NCBI GenBank assembly: GCA_013397435.1
Contig: VZRG01002330.1
Coordinates: 1-64,000 of the forward strand
Source of the DNA: Erythrocercus mccallii
Taxonomy: Eukaryota > Chordata > Aves > Passeriformes > Dicruridae
Reading direction: 5' to 3'
DNA length: 64,000 nucleotides
Each line of letters opens with the position of its first letter. The stretch's first letter is position 1. Below the pieces are notes generated by a model. That model was not told the origin of the DNA and did not search any database. It worked only from the letters and a program-made list of their open reading frames with translations. Made by a program: the position numbers and the translations under genes. Below are positions 1 to 12,300 of this stretch, in pieces.

Positions 1-985
1 TTTATCCCTCTCCAGGTGCAGGACTCTGCACTTGCCTTTACAGAACTTCTCTCCAGCCTGTCCAGGTGTCACTGAGCAGCAGCACAAGGCTCTGGGGTAT
101 CAGCCACTCCTCCCACTACTGAACCAGGGTACATTCTGTGCCTTTGTCCAGGTCACTGGTGAGTCAGGTGAGCAGACTGGGCCCAGTACTGACCCCCAGG
201 AACACCCTGAGCTGCAGCCTCCAGCTGGACTCTGCATCTGACCACAGCCCCCTGAGCTCTGCTGTCCACCAGAGCCCAATCACCTCCCCTCTGCCCACCC
301 AACACACGCTTCCACAGCTTGCCTGTGAGGATGTTATGGGAGATGGTGCTAAAAGCCTTGATGAAGACGAGGTAGGGAACATCCGCTGCTCTCCCCTCAT
401 GCCCAGCCAGTCATGACATCACAGCAATCAGGTTGGTCAACCATGATTTGCCCTTGCTGAGTCCATGCTGGCTACTCCTGATCACCCTCTCTTCCTCCAC
501 AGGCTTAGCGATAACATCCAGAATGAACTGTTCCATCACCTTTCCTGGGACTGAGGTGAGGCTGACTAGCCTGTAGTTCCCTGGATCCTCCTTCTAGCCC
601 ATTTTGAATACTGAAGTGGCATTGGCTTTCCTCCAGTCCTCAGGCACCTCTCCTGTTCTCCATGACTTTTCAAAGATTTGCCAGTTCCCTCAGCACTCAT
701 GGGCACATCCCATTTGGCTCCATGCATGTGTGTGTGACAAGTTTGCCTAAATGAACTCTAACCTGATTCTCCTCAAATAGTGAGAAGTTCTCATTTCTCC
801 AGGCTTTCTCTCTTGTCACCAGGGTCTGGGATTCCTGAGAGCCACCTCTCAAAGTAAGGACTGAGGCAAAGAAGGTATTCAGTAACTCCACCTTCCCTGT
901 ATCCTCTGCCATCAGGGTGCCCACCTCATGCAAAAGCAGGCCCACATTTTCCTGTTTTCTTTTTCCTACTTCTTCATTGCAGATG
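1..985 (-). mobile_element. CR1 LINE fragment, decayed ORF2 (reverse transcriptase) region
   Basis: The reverse strand carries the degenerate reading frame of the CR1 retrotransposon ORF2. Around 853-891 it reads VELLNTFFASVLT, close to the family motif, and around 65-105 it reads a GVADTPEPCAAAQ-like piece followed by LDRLERS, which belongs further along the reverse transcriptase. Between them are pieces resembling the RT core (a DFSKAFDTVSH-like segment near 330-370), broken by stops and frame changes. A piece of roughly 30 bases appears deleted near 675-685. The window edge cuts the element, so its 3' end lies outside. It is a dead copy. Family assignment rests on recognition, not alignment; the inner boundary near 985 is approximate. 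Confidence 0.85.
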
Positions 986-2530
986 ATGCTATAATGCATA
1001 TTCTGAATCCAGTGCTACACAGCTGACCAAATATTCCAGTGTTGGTAAGATTCATCTATAAAAACATAAACATCAAATGCAACTTACTTGCTAACTTTTT
1101 GTATCAAATGAAAGCAGACCTTCCTAAAATGCTGATTATGTTATGCCCTCTCCACACCAGCTCAGTCAGTGTTGCAAAGTCTGCAATATTCATAATGATC
1201 TCCACATCCCTTAGACTCTCATCATCAGAACAGTATCATGTCCTTTCTCGCCTGTGGCACAGGAATTATGCAAAAGGGAGACTTTCCCCCCAGCTTTGAA
1301 TGAAGGACAGATGTGGCTCACTTTAGATGTGGACAGGGTTAATTTTTTCTTCTTCCTGCACTCTTTCAAACAGCCATCCCGAGGAGAAGTGTCATGTTAC
1401 TTTACCTCTCACTCCTAGGCTTGTAAATTGGACCTGGATTTGAATTTCCCTGGGATTAGAGGGGAGTCTCTGAGTGTTCTGGTTTGGGTCCATCACACAA
1501 TGGTGGGTGGGAACTTCACATGAAGGGAGTTTGATTTGCTTATTCTCCTTCCAGCCTCTCATTTTGCACAGATCCTCTGTCTAGTCTCCCTGTTTTGTGC
1601 AGCTGTGGAAGATAGGGGGACGATTCACTTCTTTAAAGAGGAAATGAAGCATTGCCTTCCCACGGGAGAATTCCTGAAGACAGAAAGACAGGGTGGTTAG
1701 CACTGCAGCCTTGTCCTGGCTTGCCTACACATGTAAGTTATTTCAGAATAAGCCAAGGGTTGAATGTAAAGCAGCACAGGCATTCCACAACTGCTGTGTG
1801 TGTTGCTGAAATCTCAGTAGAAGCAATGGGCCAAAGTAGCTGCTTGCTGATTCATTGGGACTCCCCTGTGTCTTCTTTAGCTGTGTCCAACAGAAGGAAA
1901 CAGGAGAAGATTTTTGGAACTTCGTGTGTGGTACAAAATATACGAAAGCAGAAGTAAACTGCTGCAGAATAGTCAGGATTAAATACAGAATTCTTATTTT
2001 CCTAACTTTATAATGCTGAAACAATGAGACCTCTCTAGGACTTCTTTTCAGAGTAGAATGAGAAATCAAGGAGAAGATACATGGAAAAGTAACTTCAACC
2101 CATTTTGTTCCTTCTGGGTTCCATACCAAAGGTATTCCAGTCCTGCCTGTGTCCCCTTCTGCTGCACCATGCCTGGCTCTAGCACAGCCAGTGGGAAGCT
2201 CACAGGCACTCTTCACCCCTTGAAAGGCATGCTATGGTGCATGATTGCTGAAGGAGCCAGACCACAGTCCAGAAACACCTACTCCATTTCCATATGGGCA
2301 CAGATGCAACCCAAATACAAACACTGCCTGGCATCAGTTTAGCCAGATTTCACCCAAGTATTCCATGCTAACCTGAAGCACCAGGTTTACAGAGATGGCT
2401 TTTAACAGAAACTCCATGTCTACCGTTTCCTGAACAGTCTGGCAGAGTACCTTTGACTCCACCTCCATTCCTCTCAGCTTCTTGCTGCAGGACAGAAGAA
2501 GAGCAGTCAAACCAATATAAGCCTCACCTT
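986..2530. other. Intergenic sequence, no gene recognised
   Basis: The sequence is AT-rich with short open frames on both strands, the longest about 157 codons on the reverse strand at 1743-2216. None resembles a known protein or shows a splice pattern that I can connect. No repeat family recognised. Confidence 0.6.
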
Positions 2531-2723
2531 GAGGGTGGCGAGGCACTGGCACAGCTTGCCCAGAAAAGCTGTGCCTGCCCCATTCCTAGGAGCATTCAAG
2601 CCAGGCTGGATGGGGCCCTGGGCAACACAGTCAGGTGGAAGGTGTCCCTGCCCATGGCAGTGGGGGTGGAATTAGATGATCCTTAAGGTCCCTTCCAACC
2701 CAAACCATTGTGTGATTCTATGG
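2531..2723 (+). mobile_element. CR1 LINE 3' end fragment
   Basis: This is a classic avian CR1 3' end. It holds the gaggcactggcacag-type start, the 'gccaggctggatggggccc' block, the 'gtgtccctgcccatggca' block and the 'aaggtcccttccaaccc' block, and ends in a single degenerate GTGATTCTATGG tail. The order of blocks gives + orientation. It is 5'-truncated, as most CR1 copies are. Confidence 0.93.
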
Positions 2724-5700
2724 TAATGTGTTGGAATAAAATGTTTTCAGAAGGGTGACTGCTGAAATGAACACCATTCAGTGTGTTCAGCATAAAATTA
2801 AATATATTTTTAACATACTCTCCTCCCCTGAATGTGGTAGACTCCAAACTTCCCAGCTGGCTGAAGCAGAAGCACTTTATGCCCCCCAAATTTAGAAAAT
2901 ATTTCCCCTGGATTTATAAGTATGCACTTCTTTGTCTTCCCTAGAATGTGATCAGAGACTAATGAACAAAGTTTAATGTAACACTGGCTTAAAGACTTGT
3001 TTGCTTCTTTTTCCCCAAGGAGTCCTAGGCTATATCTTTACCTGGAATAAAAATATGTCATTTAATGTACCTATAAAGTCCAAATGGGAATAGGCTTTCC
3101 TACTGTTCTGCCACAAACTGATTGCTAGAACAGGGATTGGGTTCAATTTTTAGAGGGTCTAACCAAAAAAATAAGAACACTTAAACATTTTTTTGAGCTT
3201 CTATGGAGAAATCTGGGGAAACTGCATTACATTACCTGGGCCTCATTGTGTGAAACACCTCCAACTGTGAGCAATAAAGTAAAAAATGTATTTGAACAGA
3301 CATAACATTTTTGGAGGGGGATGAAAGAAAAGCTCAATAAATCACATCAATTTGGTAAATCTGAACAACACTCTCCAACACCTTTCACTTGGCACATTGG
3401 CAGTAGTCTCGGATATTTTCTCCTCTTGCTGGAACTGCTCTGCAGTGAGCAGCTCCTGCCCTCTCCCTTTCCTGCTCTCCATAGTAGTTTTTCTCCAGCT
3501 CACAGAAATGCAGTCACAGAACATGCTGATGTCTTGCTCCTGTTTTCTGCAGCAAAGATATAATTCTTTAGTCAAACACATCAATTCTATAGAGGTAAAG
3601 CTTCAGAAACAGACATACGCACAGTGCTCCAGAGAAGATGTACCATCTGCCTTCCCCTCTCCTCCTCCTCCTCAAAGGAAGGAAGAAAGAAATGTAGCAG
3701 AGGCTTAGCTCTTCATTACCTGCTTGCACTGACATTCATGAGATTCCCTGCAGGATTTTTTTTTGCTAACCAGGCAGGATGAACACCCACAAAAATTGGC
3801 AAGGAGATGACTTTTAACTCATTTTCACAAACTGGCTCTATTTCAAGTAGACAGTGTCTCTCTGGTATCAAACCAGGAAAAAAATTTGTTTTGCTTTCCT
3901 CTGAAAAATGGAAAAGGCAAGTAGCCATCCTACTGGTTGCCTTGAATACTTCAGTGAAACATGATGTTTCAAGGATTAAAAGGAATTCAGTTTCACCTCT
4001 CAAAGCCTGAGGATGAAGTTCCATGTTGGCCTGATAATGTATTTTAGCTGAGCATTGTAAAAAGCTGAAGTAGAGTTTGCTTTCTGCATTGTCTGCCCCC
4101 TTGCCACTACTCTAGAGGTGCAGGCACTATTGCCTACAGCAGGCAACACTCAGATGTCCAGTTCAGAGCTTGGACATTGTGTCAGCAGAGAGCTGTCACT
4201 GCTACACCAGTTCTTAGAGTGCAACATTATGCATCCACATGATATTTGTATCCTGGGAAAATTAGAGTCTTGGTACAGAAGCAAAAATGTAAGGGATAGG
4301 TTTTTTGGATTGAGAAAAGTTAAACCATCTCCTTCAGGAAAAAAACAAAAGAAACAGAAAATAAAACCAACCAAACTTCTTTTATCCAATGTACCCTGAG
4401 TAAGGAAATTTACTCTCTTGGAAGAATTATACAAGGCTTGACAAGGCTTGAGGTAGACTTGACAGATGACTCAGATCAGAAACACAAGCAGTGGGTAAGA
4501 AAGTACTGTTGTAGAAGCGTGGCTGCAGAGTACAGGAAAGCATGTGCACTCTCAGATAATATTAATCTTGCTTAGCTTTAATTTAAGTCAATTTGTTGTC
4601 TGGGTGCTCCCAAGAAGTGTTATGCCAAACAGGTTATCCAAGATACTTCCTTATCTTGGAATGCTTACTTCTGGATTTTGGCTGATTTGAGTCTCTTGGG
4701 GCAGTGAGGTTCTGTGACTGCATGTAGGAAGTGGCATGTCTGAGAGACAACAACCAAGATCTGCTTGGAAATGACCAGATTTGCTGTACACAATCTCTTT
4801 TGTATGGCCCCTATTACAAGATGAGCAAGCAAGGCTCTGGGAGGAAGCAGCACCCAACAGAATTACATGATTGAGGGTTTTATGAGTTACTGGAAGTCTT
4901 CCACAGCCTGAAGAAACAGTTGCAGTTCATTGCATCAATAGAGTACAGTTTACATTAGAAAGAAAAAGTACATTGTTCCAGGAAATTATTGCCATATTTT
5001 GACACCACTTACTACCTTGAAGATGAAAAGCAATATCACTACCTTGTAGTCATTAGCAATAATTCTGAACAGCTCATCAACCTGAATACTTCCTGGGGCA
5101 GACAGGGAAACTTTGAGTGCAATTGCTACCATTTACAAGTATAGATAGCAAGTAAACTCCTGAATATTGGCAACAGTGGGATGGATGACACTTTTGTGTC
5201 ACTAGAAATATATGCAGCACTGGAATCAGTTACCTTCCACCACTTTGTCTTGATCAAGCATGAGATCTTTATTTACCATAGGAATTTATATGGTCGCCTT
5301 TCACCCATACTTGTCAAAAATATTATAAGAAATATTGATGCTTCCTGTTTAAATACCTTCTGTTTCCAGGCTTCTTTTATGTTTCTCTAATGCCATGTTA
5401 GGTACGGAGTCTTGCTCCCGGTAAACACCAGCTGAATCAGCTTGTCTTGAGTGTGCTCAGTTAGCTCTAGATGGTCCTGCCATTGCATCTGGCTTCTCTT
5501 TGCTTCAGATTCCAGATGAACTCAAGATAAATCTGTTGTTCAGATTTACCACCACTTCTGGCCTGGACATGGTCTAGAAACAAGAAGAGATTCCTTCTAC
5601 TTCATTCACCTGTGATGAGGGTTTGAATCCGAACTCCAAATCCACATACGCCAGTCACTTTGCATTTTGATCCTACACTATAAAAGTTTGGCTAATAACT

Positions 5701-8700
5701 ATACACACAACTTCCCTGTAGGATGGAGAAACATTTTACTTTAGCAATGGAGACCTGTTGCTGCTGACAGAGTTGAACCATCTCCATGAAAAATTCAAGC
5801 TATCTAGCTTTTTTCACTTTTACGTGTTGTGTCTGATTTGGCTTTGAGTTCCAGGAGAGGTGCTAGCAAATATTTGTTAGTGATAATATTGGTTTTTTCT
5901 ACTCCTGGGTCAGTGGGACTGTGCTGGAAAAACTTGGTATCCAGGACCTGCCTAGCACAACTCCAGTCCAGTTTCACCTCTCTCTGGGCAGACTTGACAA
6001 CACATGATGTGCAATATCTCACTGCAGGCAACTCACCACGTATCCCTCCCCAGAACACTGCAGCTGCTAGGAAAACCAGTATCCCTCAAATTAGACACCT
6101 ACTTTAAAGAAGAACACTGCGCTTCACAGCAACAGACATGATAAATGCTGTGAGTAATGACAGATCCGTGTGTTAACAGCACTATCAGCCACCTACTGGC
6201 TCCTTTCTTCTTTTGATAAAGGCTTTTCTCCCCTGATTTTTCATGAAGCACATACTTCTTGTGTCGAGGTGGATCTCTCTGCAGAAGCAGTGGGAGCAGA
6301 AGGCAGAAGTTCTGAAGTCCTGACTGCAGCAGTCTGAAACAGGTTCACTGCTGAACAGGTTCTTTGCCTCAGTTTCCCCACTCCTAATAGGAATAATGCC
6401 TGCATTGCAATCTCACTGCAAGGTGCAGTTACTATTTGCATGGCGGTGCTCGGGAGATGCCAAACATCAGATATTCCCAGGATATACCAGTAAATCAATT
6501 GTATCTACACAGTGAACAAAAGCAGGCACAGATGCTAGCATAATGTTATGTATTTTGGTACAAAGCAAAATAAAATCTTGCCTTCTGTCCTCAGATTTCT
6601 TGTCAAATATCCATTGCTTCACGTGCTGAAGCAGTTAGTAATACAAAACATATTTCTATCCTACTTTATTTTACACTAAAAAGTGAAGAACCATGATTGA
6701 ATCTTAATACAAAAAAAGGGCTTAAGTTACATTCTCGTGGGATCATCTGTAGCAAAGCATAATAAGTTTCTCAATATCTGACCTAATTATATCTGTCCTT
6801 CTAAGTTTTGTTTCCCATAAGAGCTAAATGTCTGGTTAAAAATAACATTTGAAATTCCTCCAAGTTCCAACAGAACTTTTTCAGCCTCTCTCAAATTTAA
6901 TACTTATTTTTGCTTTAATTTTCATCCAACTTTAAAAGTTATGGTTTGAAGGCATTTTGCTCTGTTATCCAGTTCCTAAATATGTTTGCATCAGATAAAC
7001 CTGAGAAATGGAGGAAAAATCATATTATGTGTGTTTATTTCATGTTAGAAAAATACAACAGCTATCGAAAGAAGTGACAGATACACATGGGGAAGGAAGG
7101 ATGTCTTTGTGGTTGGAAAGAAATTGGCTGTGTTAGAAATGTACCTTCTGATTCTCATCAAGGTCTCTTGACAGAAAACACCAGGCAATTCTACAGTGGT
7201 TGTTTGTATTATCTGTCCTACCTAAGCACCCAGTGTAGGTCACTGCCCCTGAGCAATGGTGATGGAAGGTGATACAGGCCACAGACCCTGTGACCCATCA
7301 GTTCTGTTTAGAGCCCCTCATATCCAGGCAAGAGCTGGCAACTTGTATTACTATTGGGATGGCAGAATTCTTCATATTCATCTCTTCCTTCTGGCCCTGT
7401 TATGAGAGGGCTGGCACAAACCTGAAGCTGGAATGCTTTGCATCTAAATCCACTTCACACAGCAGCCATGGAGGCCATTTAAGACCTTTGTGCCTTCGTT
7501 TCCCACCTGTCACCCATGGATAACAGCACTGACCTTCCTGAAGAGCCACTGCAAGGCTGAAGTGCTAACATTTGCCAAGAGCTAGGAAACCAGGTCTAAA
7601 AGGTTAAAGAAATACAAAGAATTATTATAAACAGTCCCATTCCATTCCCAGGGAGGTTGATAATAAATAATCTTTATACAGCATCCTCCACTGTTAGTAG
7701 GCCAAGAAACAAGAGAGTCTTGCAAATACAGAAACAGGATTTTTGGATGGGAAATTCAGATTAGCCCTTTTCTATTGCGAAGTTTTTTAGGCCTTGTGGA
7801 ATGAAGAATCCGGAGATCATACTGACTATTTGAACTTCAAGCTTTGTGCACCTGCAGGAGTTCTGCATCCATCACTGTGGATGGGCCATAAAGCCCCATC
7901 CTGGAGGTTTATAAATGGTGCTGCTTGCTCACGAGAGCAGAGCTGGTGTGAGCTCTGTTTTCACGGTTCAGCTCACGGGAGGGGGGCGCAAGCCGAACAA
8001 CAAATGCAGGTTATAATTGCCCAGTCGTTCTGCTTCAAGGGTCTGGGACACTTAAATGTCACAGTATATAAATGGGAATTGTTAGAAGAAATAGAGCAAA
8101 GTGATTTCAAAGGCATCTGAGTCCAGTGCTTTTGCTAGTTAATAGCAGGTTCAAGGCTGGAGCAGATTGCCTAAATTCCCTCAGAAAGAGGGAGGGCTGG
8201 AGGATGAGGCAGCAGCTCCTCAGTGGATCCAGTGGTGAAAAGGTCTGGTTTTGCTAGATGGGCACAGCACAGTTTGCTGGTTACGATTTTCCCGATGGAT
8301 GTGTGCATTCAGATCCCTGCAGGCTGGGATGGGCCGAGCTCTCCAGTTTCACTGACCTTGCCTTAGCCATGAGGTTATTCTGCTGGTGCAAAACCTGATT
8401 GCAAGCTCTGAATCACAATATAGCTTAAGCATTTGGCTTTTCCTTGAGAACTCCTGTGAGGGACACATTCATATCTTTCCTGTGGGCTGCCTTAGGACCA
8501 GGGGCTGCTGAGAGTCCCCAGTGTTAACAGCAGCACTCTGCTATGGGGATTTTGAGGCAGAATCAACCAAAGGCTCCTCAGAAGAGCTGGTGGCACTGAG
8601 AATTGCTATCTTGAGAACAAGGGGCCAGGGCTGAGTCGCTCCTGCCACAGGAAAGGGGAAGGAAGGGCAGCACTGCGACGGAAAACCAGGCTTGCTACTG

Positions 8701-8899
8701 CCACCCCTACTGCAGAGATAGGAAGGGTGAAGACAGAAATGCTGTTGCAGGATGGGGCCCTCCCTTTACCCCCAGCAGCAGATACTGCCCTGGCTCCCTG
8801 CGCTCCTGTAGCCATGAACACCAAGAACCAAGCCTGGCAGAGTTCAGGAACTGTTTGAACAATGCTATCATACACATGCTGTGACTCTTGGGGATGGTG
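2724..8899. other. Intergenic sequence, no gene recognised
   Basis: About 6.2 kb of AT-rich single-copy-looking sequence. Open frames are short (under 120 codons) and unremarkable. A small exact duplication of the 10-mer acaaggcttg lies near 4430-4450. The block 7794-8120 is open for 108 codons and richer in CpG than its surroundings, but resembles no protein family I know. Confidence 0.55.
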
Positions 8900-8978
8900 C
8901 TGAGCAGAGCCAGGAGATGGCTCTTGTGGGTCCCTTCCAACTCAGCTTATTCTGTGATTCTGTGATTCTGTGATTCTC
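8900..8978 (+). mobile_element. CR1 LINE 3' tail with ATTCTGTG repeats
   Basis: The fragment shows the terminal 'gggtcccttccaactcagc' block followed by about three and a half tandem copies of ATTCTGTG (8949-8978), the diagnostic CR1 3' terminal repeat. Only the last 80 bases of the element remain, in + orientation. Confidence 0.9.
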
Positions 8979-9179
8979 TGAGCCTTGTTTCCTGGGGCTG
9001 ATGCCTTGTGTTGTTATGACAGCCCTAAGTCCTGTGCTTGTGCTGTTTGTGCCCAGCACTCACCCCATGCGGCACTGTACATTTCCCTGGGGAGCTGGGG
9101 GTCTGCATCTGCAGCATGTCTGCACTTGGTGACAAAACACTGTCCAGCCCCTGCAGAAAGCTTTGCTGATATCTAGTAT

Positions 9180-9231
9180 CTGCTTGGACTAGATGATCTC
9201 TTGAGGTCCCTTCCAACAGAACTATTCTATT
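9180..9231 (+). mobile_element. CR1 LINE 3' end fragment
   Basis: The segment carries the CR1 terminal blocks 'ggactagatgatctc' and 'gaggtcccttccaaca', in + orientation. In place of the usual 8-bp tail it runs straight into a pentanucleotide array. It lies only about 200 bp from the CR1 fragment at 8900-8978, so the two may be independent insertions in one place. Confidence 0.88.
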
Positions 9232-9312
9232 CTATTCTATTCTATTCTATTCTATTCTATTCTATTCTATTCTATTCTATTCTATTCTATTCTAATCTTT
9301 CTATTCTATTCT
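9232..9312 (+). repeat. (CTATT)n microsatellite at a CR1 tail
   Basis: Twelve perfect head-to-tail copies of CTATT occupy 9232-9291, followed by an interrupted end (ctaatcttt, then two more units) to 9312. The array starts where the CR1 8-bp tail should be, so it probably grew from that tail. Length is likely to vary between individuals. Confidence 0.97.
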
Positions 9313-12300
9313 CAGAGCCATCTTACTCTTCCCAGTGACAGGGTCCCATACAGCAGCCACTTTGCAAAATGTTTGGAATCAAGGCCTCCCCTCCTGAGAA
9401 ACCATCGTGGTGTGGCTGGGGCTGGTAGGGAGCAGAGCCTCCCCTGTTCATCCTCTGAACAACAAAACCACCAGGCAAAGGAGGAAAGAAGACAGCAGAG
9501 CTGAGCTTTACTTACATGGCATTCCAGCTAGTCGACCAATGGAATAGAACACTGGTACTCTGGCTCACTTTTAATGCAAAGGGGATGTTACCTGTGAATT
9601 AAATACAGTGTGCTTCTGTTCTCCATTTTCTAGTTATTCTCCCCTGTATAAGGTGTTGATCTGAGTTCATTGCTTCTATTTTTTTAAGAGTAAAGTATAG
9701 TAGCAATTAAGGATCCTAGACACTTCTGAAGGTTTAAGTAGCCCAAATTTTGGAAATTGGGGTGGGGGGATGGGGGGGTGTTTCACTAAGATGTTTTCTC
9801 ATTAAAAATGGTTTGCTAGCACTGAGCCCATGATGTTCTCTGATGATCTGCCACAGCTCTACCACTACCACTTTGGGAAGCAGTAGATGGGGAAATGGCT
9901 GTTACAGAAAAGCCAGTGAGATAAATCTTGAAATAATTTTACCAACATTAGGCATCCTATTTTGGGAAGAAACTGAAGAGAGGATTTTTTTTTCCACAGA
10001 AAATATTGACATTTCCAAAAGCAAGATATTCATAAGGGAAGAGAATGATTTTCAGCAATAGTGCACACAAACATTCACTTGCTCCTAGATTGTAAGCAGG
10101 AATGTCAGACTCATTTCTAAATTGGGCACTTGTACCTGTATATGTAATATTCCAAATATAGTAGGTGCTTCTTACTGTTTGCCTGTGTCTGATTTTGAAA
10201 AATCTGTTCCTTGCTAGATTGAACTCATTGCTTCTCAAGTATCATCTCTAAATACAAGTTTGCATGTGACATTCATCCAGGAGTTCCCTGCAGATTCAGT
10301 TCTGATGCTGTCAGTTCTGATACTTTCAGATGTTATTTGTTTTCATTCTTCCATAACATATTTCAGTCCTCCCTTTCATTTCTCTCTAGCTCTCAATAAA
10401 CATTTATAATCCTGATATACTGTTTTCATAGTTTGTCCAATAATCTTTTTGAAGAGGTTGGACAAGCTAGACCATCTCTCAAATGATACAAAACATTTTC
10501 CTAATGTGGATACTATGTGTGCCAAAAAATTCTTGAATTAGTTTGAGTACTCCCATACTGCATTCATGAATATCAGCAGCAGTCACAGGAGTTGTGTGTC
10601 CTTGCTGGAGACTCCTTATTCCCAGGAAGGATGTTTTGCACCTCTAGGTTACCACATCTGTCACTGCCAGTTCTAATAGAGTTTCCCATCCCTCAACAGG
10701 AAATATTCGATCACCCACCCAAAGCCCATCAGGACTAATTCTATTCAGTATCTAAGCAACAATTCAGATAGCAAATGTTGGGGGGCGGGAGGAATTTATG
10801 GCCAAATACTGTCCCAATGTCTCTTTTTAAACAACTACTTTTTTTCTGCTTCTTGTCTAGACCAAGTTCTGATCACTCAGGAAAGGCCAAAGCATAGTGA
10901 GACATACAGCCAGGATTGTGTCCCATGGTAATTTTGGATTTCCAGCAGAGCTGCTCTTCAGCTGTTGCAAGAGCCTTTACACAATCACTGTTCCTCTGCT
11001 CCTTTTTCTGCCCTGTAGGGAGGTTCCTGCCTCCCTCAGCACCCAGGCTGTCACAGCCTGGCTGGGGCCATGTGTGGCTGAGGTGCAAAGCACTGCTGGG
11101 GCTGGGAGCTCTGCTGTGCCCTGCCTGGGAGGCAGAGCCCTGCCCGCTGCAGCCCTTTGCAGCCTGCTGGACCCTGTGCAGGGCTCCTGCTGCTCCCTAC
11201 TGCTGCAGGAGTGCTAAAGGGAACCAGGGCTTCTTCTGCTCTCTCTATTTGTGAGAATGGTCAAATACCGAAGTTAAATCCAGGCTTATCCTCTCTTTTC
11301 TTTACATAAAAGCTTCCACTCAAAGCAGATGTTCTCAAATCTATTATCCTCTATATTGTTCATATTGGTTCTAATTTTTCCCACGTTGCTCAAATCTTTA
11401 TCCTCAGGTGACTGTTCTCTGAGCTTTCCCAGCTCAGCTTTACCTTTCAAATAAGATTTATCCATTAAAAAACAATTCTACTGCTTTTTGCAGCTATCAT
11501 TTTGTCACATATGGATTTATTCAATAAATGCTTTTAATAGCAACATTTCTAGGCTTTGTTTGTCAAGAGCTGCCAGGCTTTTACAAGCCAGGGTTGGCAC
11601 AGATGCTGAATTGCCTCTCTGTACCCAGGGGAGAGTTTCCTGCTGGTCATGACAGAGGTCCTGCACACACAAGTAAATGAAAGGAAATTAAAAATATGGG
11701 TAGCTTCATAATTCACAGCCAGTAAATGGTGAAGAGTATAAGGCTTTCAGCAACTTCTGGACCTCAGCAAAACTTCCAGTAAAAGCAGGGATATGTGATT
11801 TTAATTTGCAGTTCCAAGATCTACTGGAAAACCTAAAAGCCCCGTTTCAACACAAGCACCAGGACAGGGAACTATATGAAGGCCATCAGCAAGAGCAAAT
11901 TCAGCCAGCCCAAGGACACTGGGAAGTAACAGCTAACAGGACAAGAAGAGAGGTCAAGATCAGTATGCTAAAAATCTTTCATTCACGGGTCAGCCTGAAA
12001 CTGCAGCATTGCTGCTGCCTGCCTGCTGCGTGCTGTGGGGCAATGGGTGTCCAGTGTTTGTGTCTTGGTGCAGCCAGCATCCACCCAGGCAGGACTTCAC
12101 GGGTGTCTCTTGAACAACTGTGGAAGATGGTGGTTAAGAAAAAAAGAGGGAGTATTTCCCTCTGTTCTGTTTCCCCAGCCCCTTCTGAGGTCTTCAGATG
12201 TCTATTGCTAAAGTGTCCTCCTTGAAAGTGGCACAGTACTGAGTTTGTCTAAAGCCAAATCAAAAGAGAAAATACATAGCTTAATATTATTTTTTAGGTT

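Noticed and set aside
697..999. Reverse-strand 100-codon frame with a protein-like motif as a host gene
   Set aside because: It is a decayed piece of CR1 ORF2, not a host gene.
5619..5630. tRNA B-box-like string GGTTTGAATCC
   Set aside because: No A box, no cloverleaf arms and no acceptor stem could be found around it.
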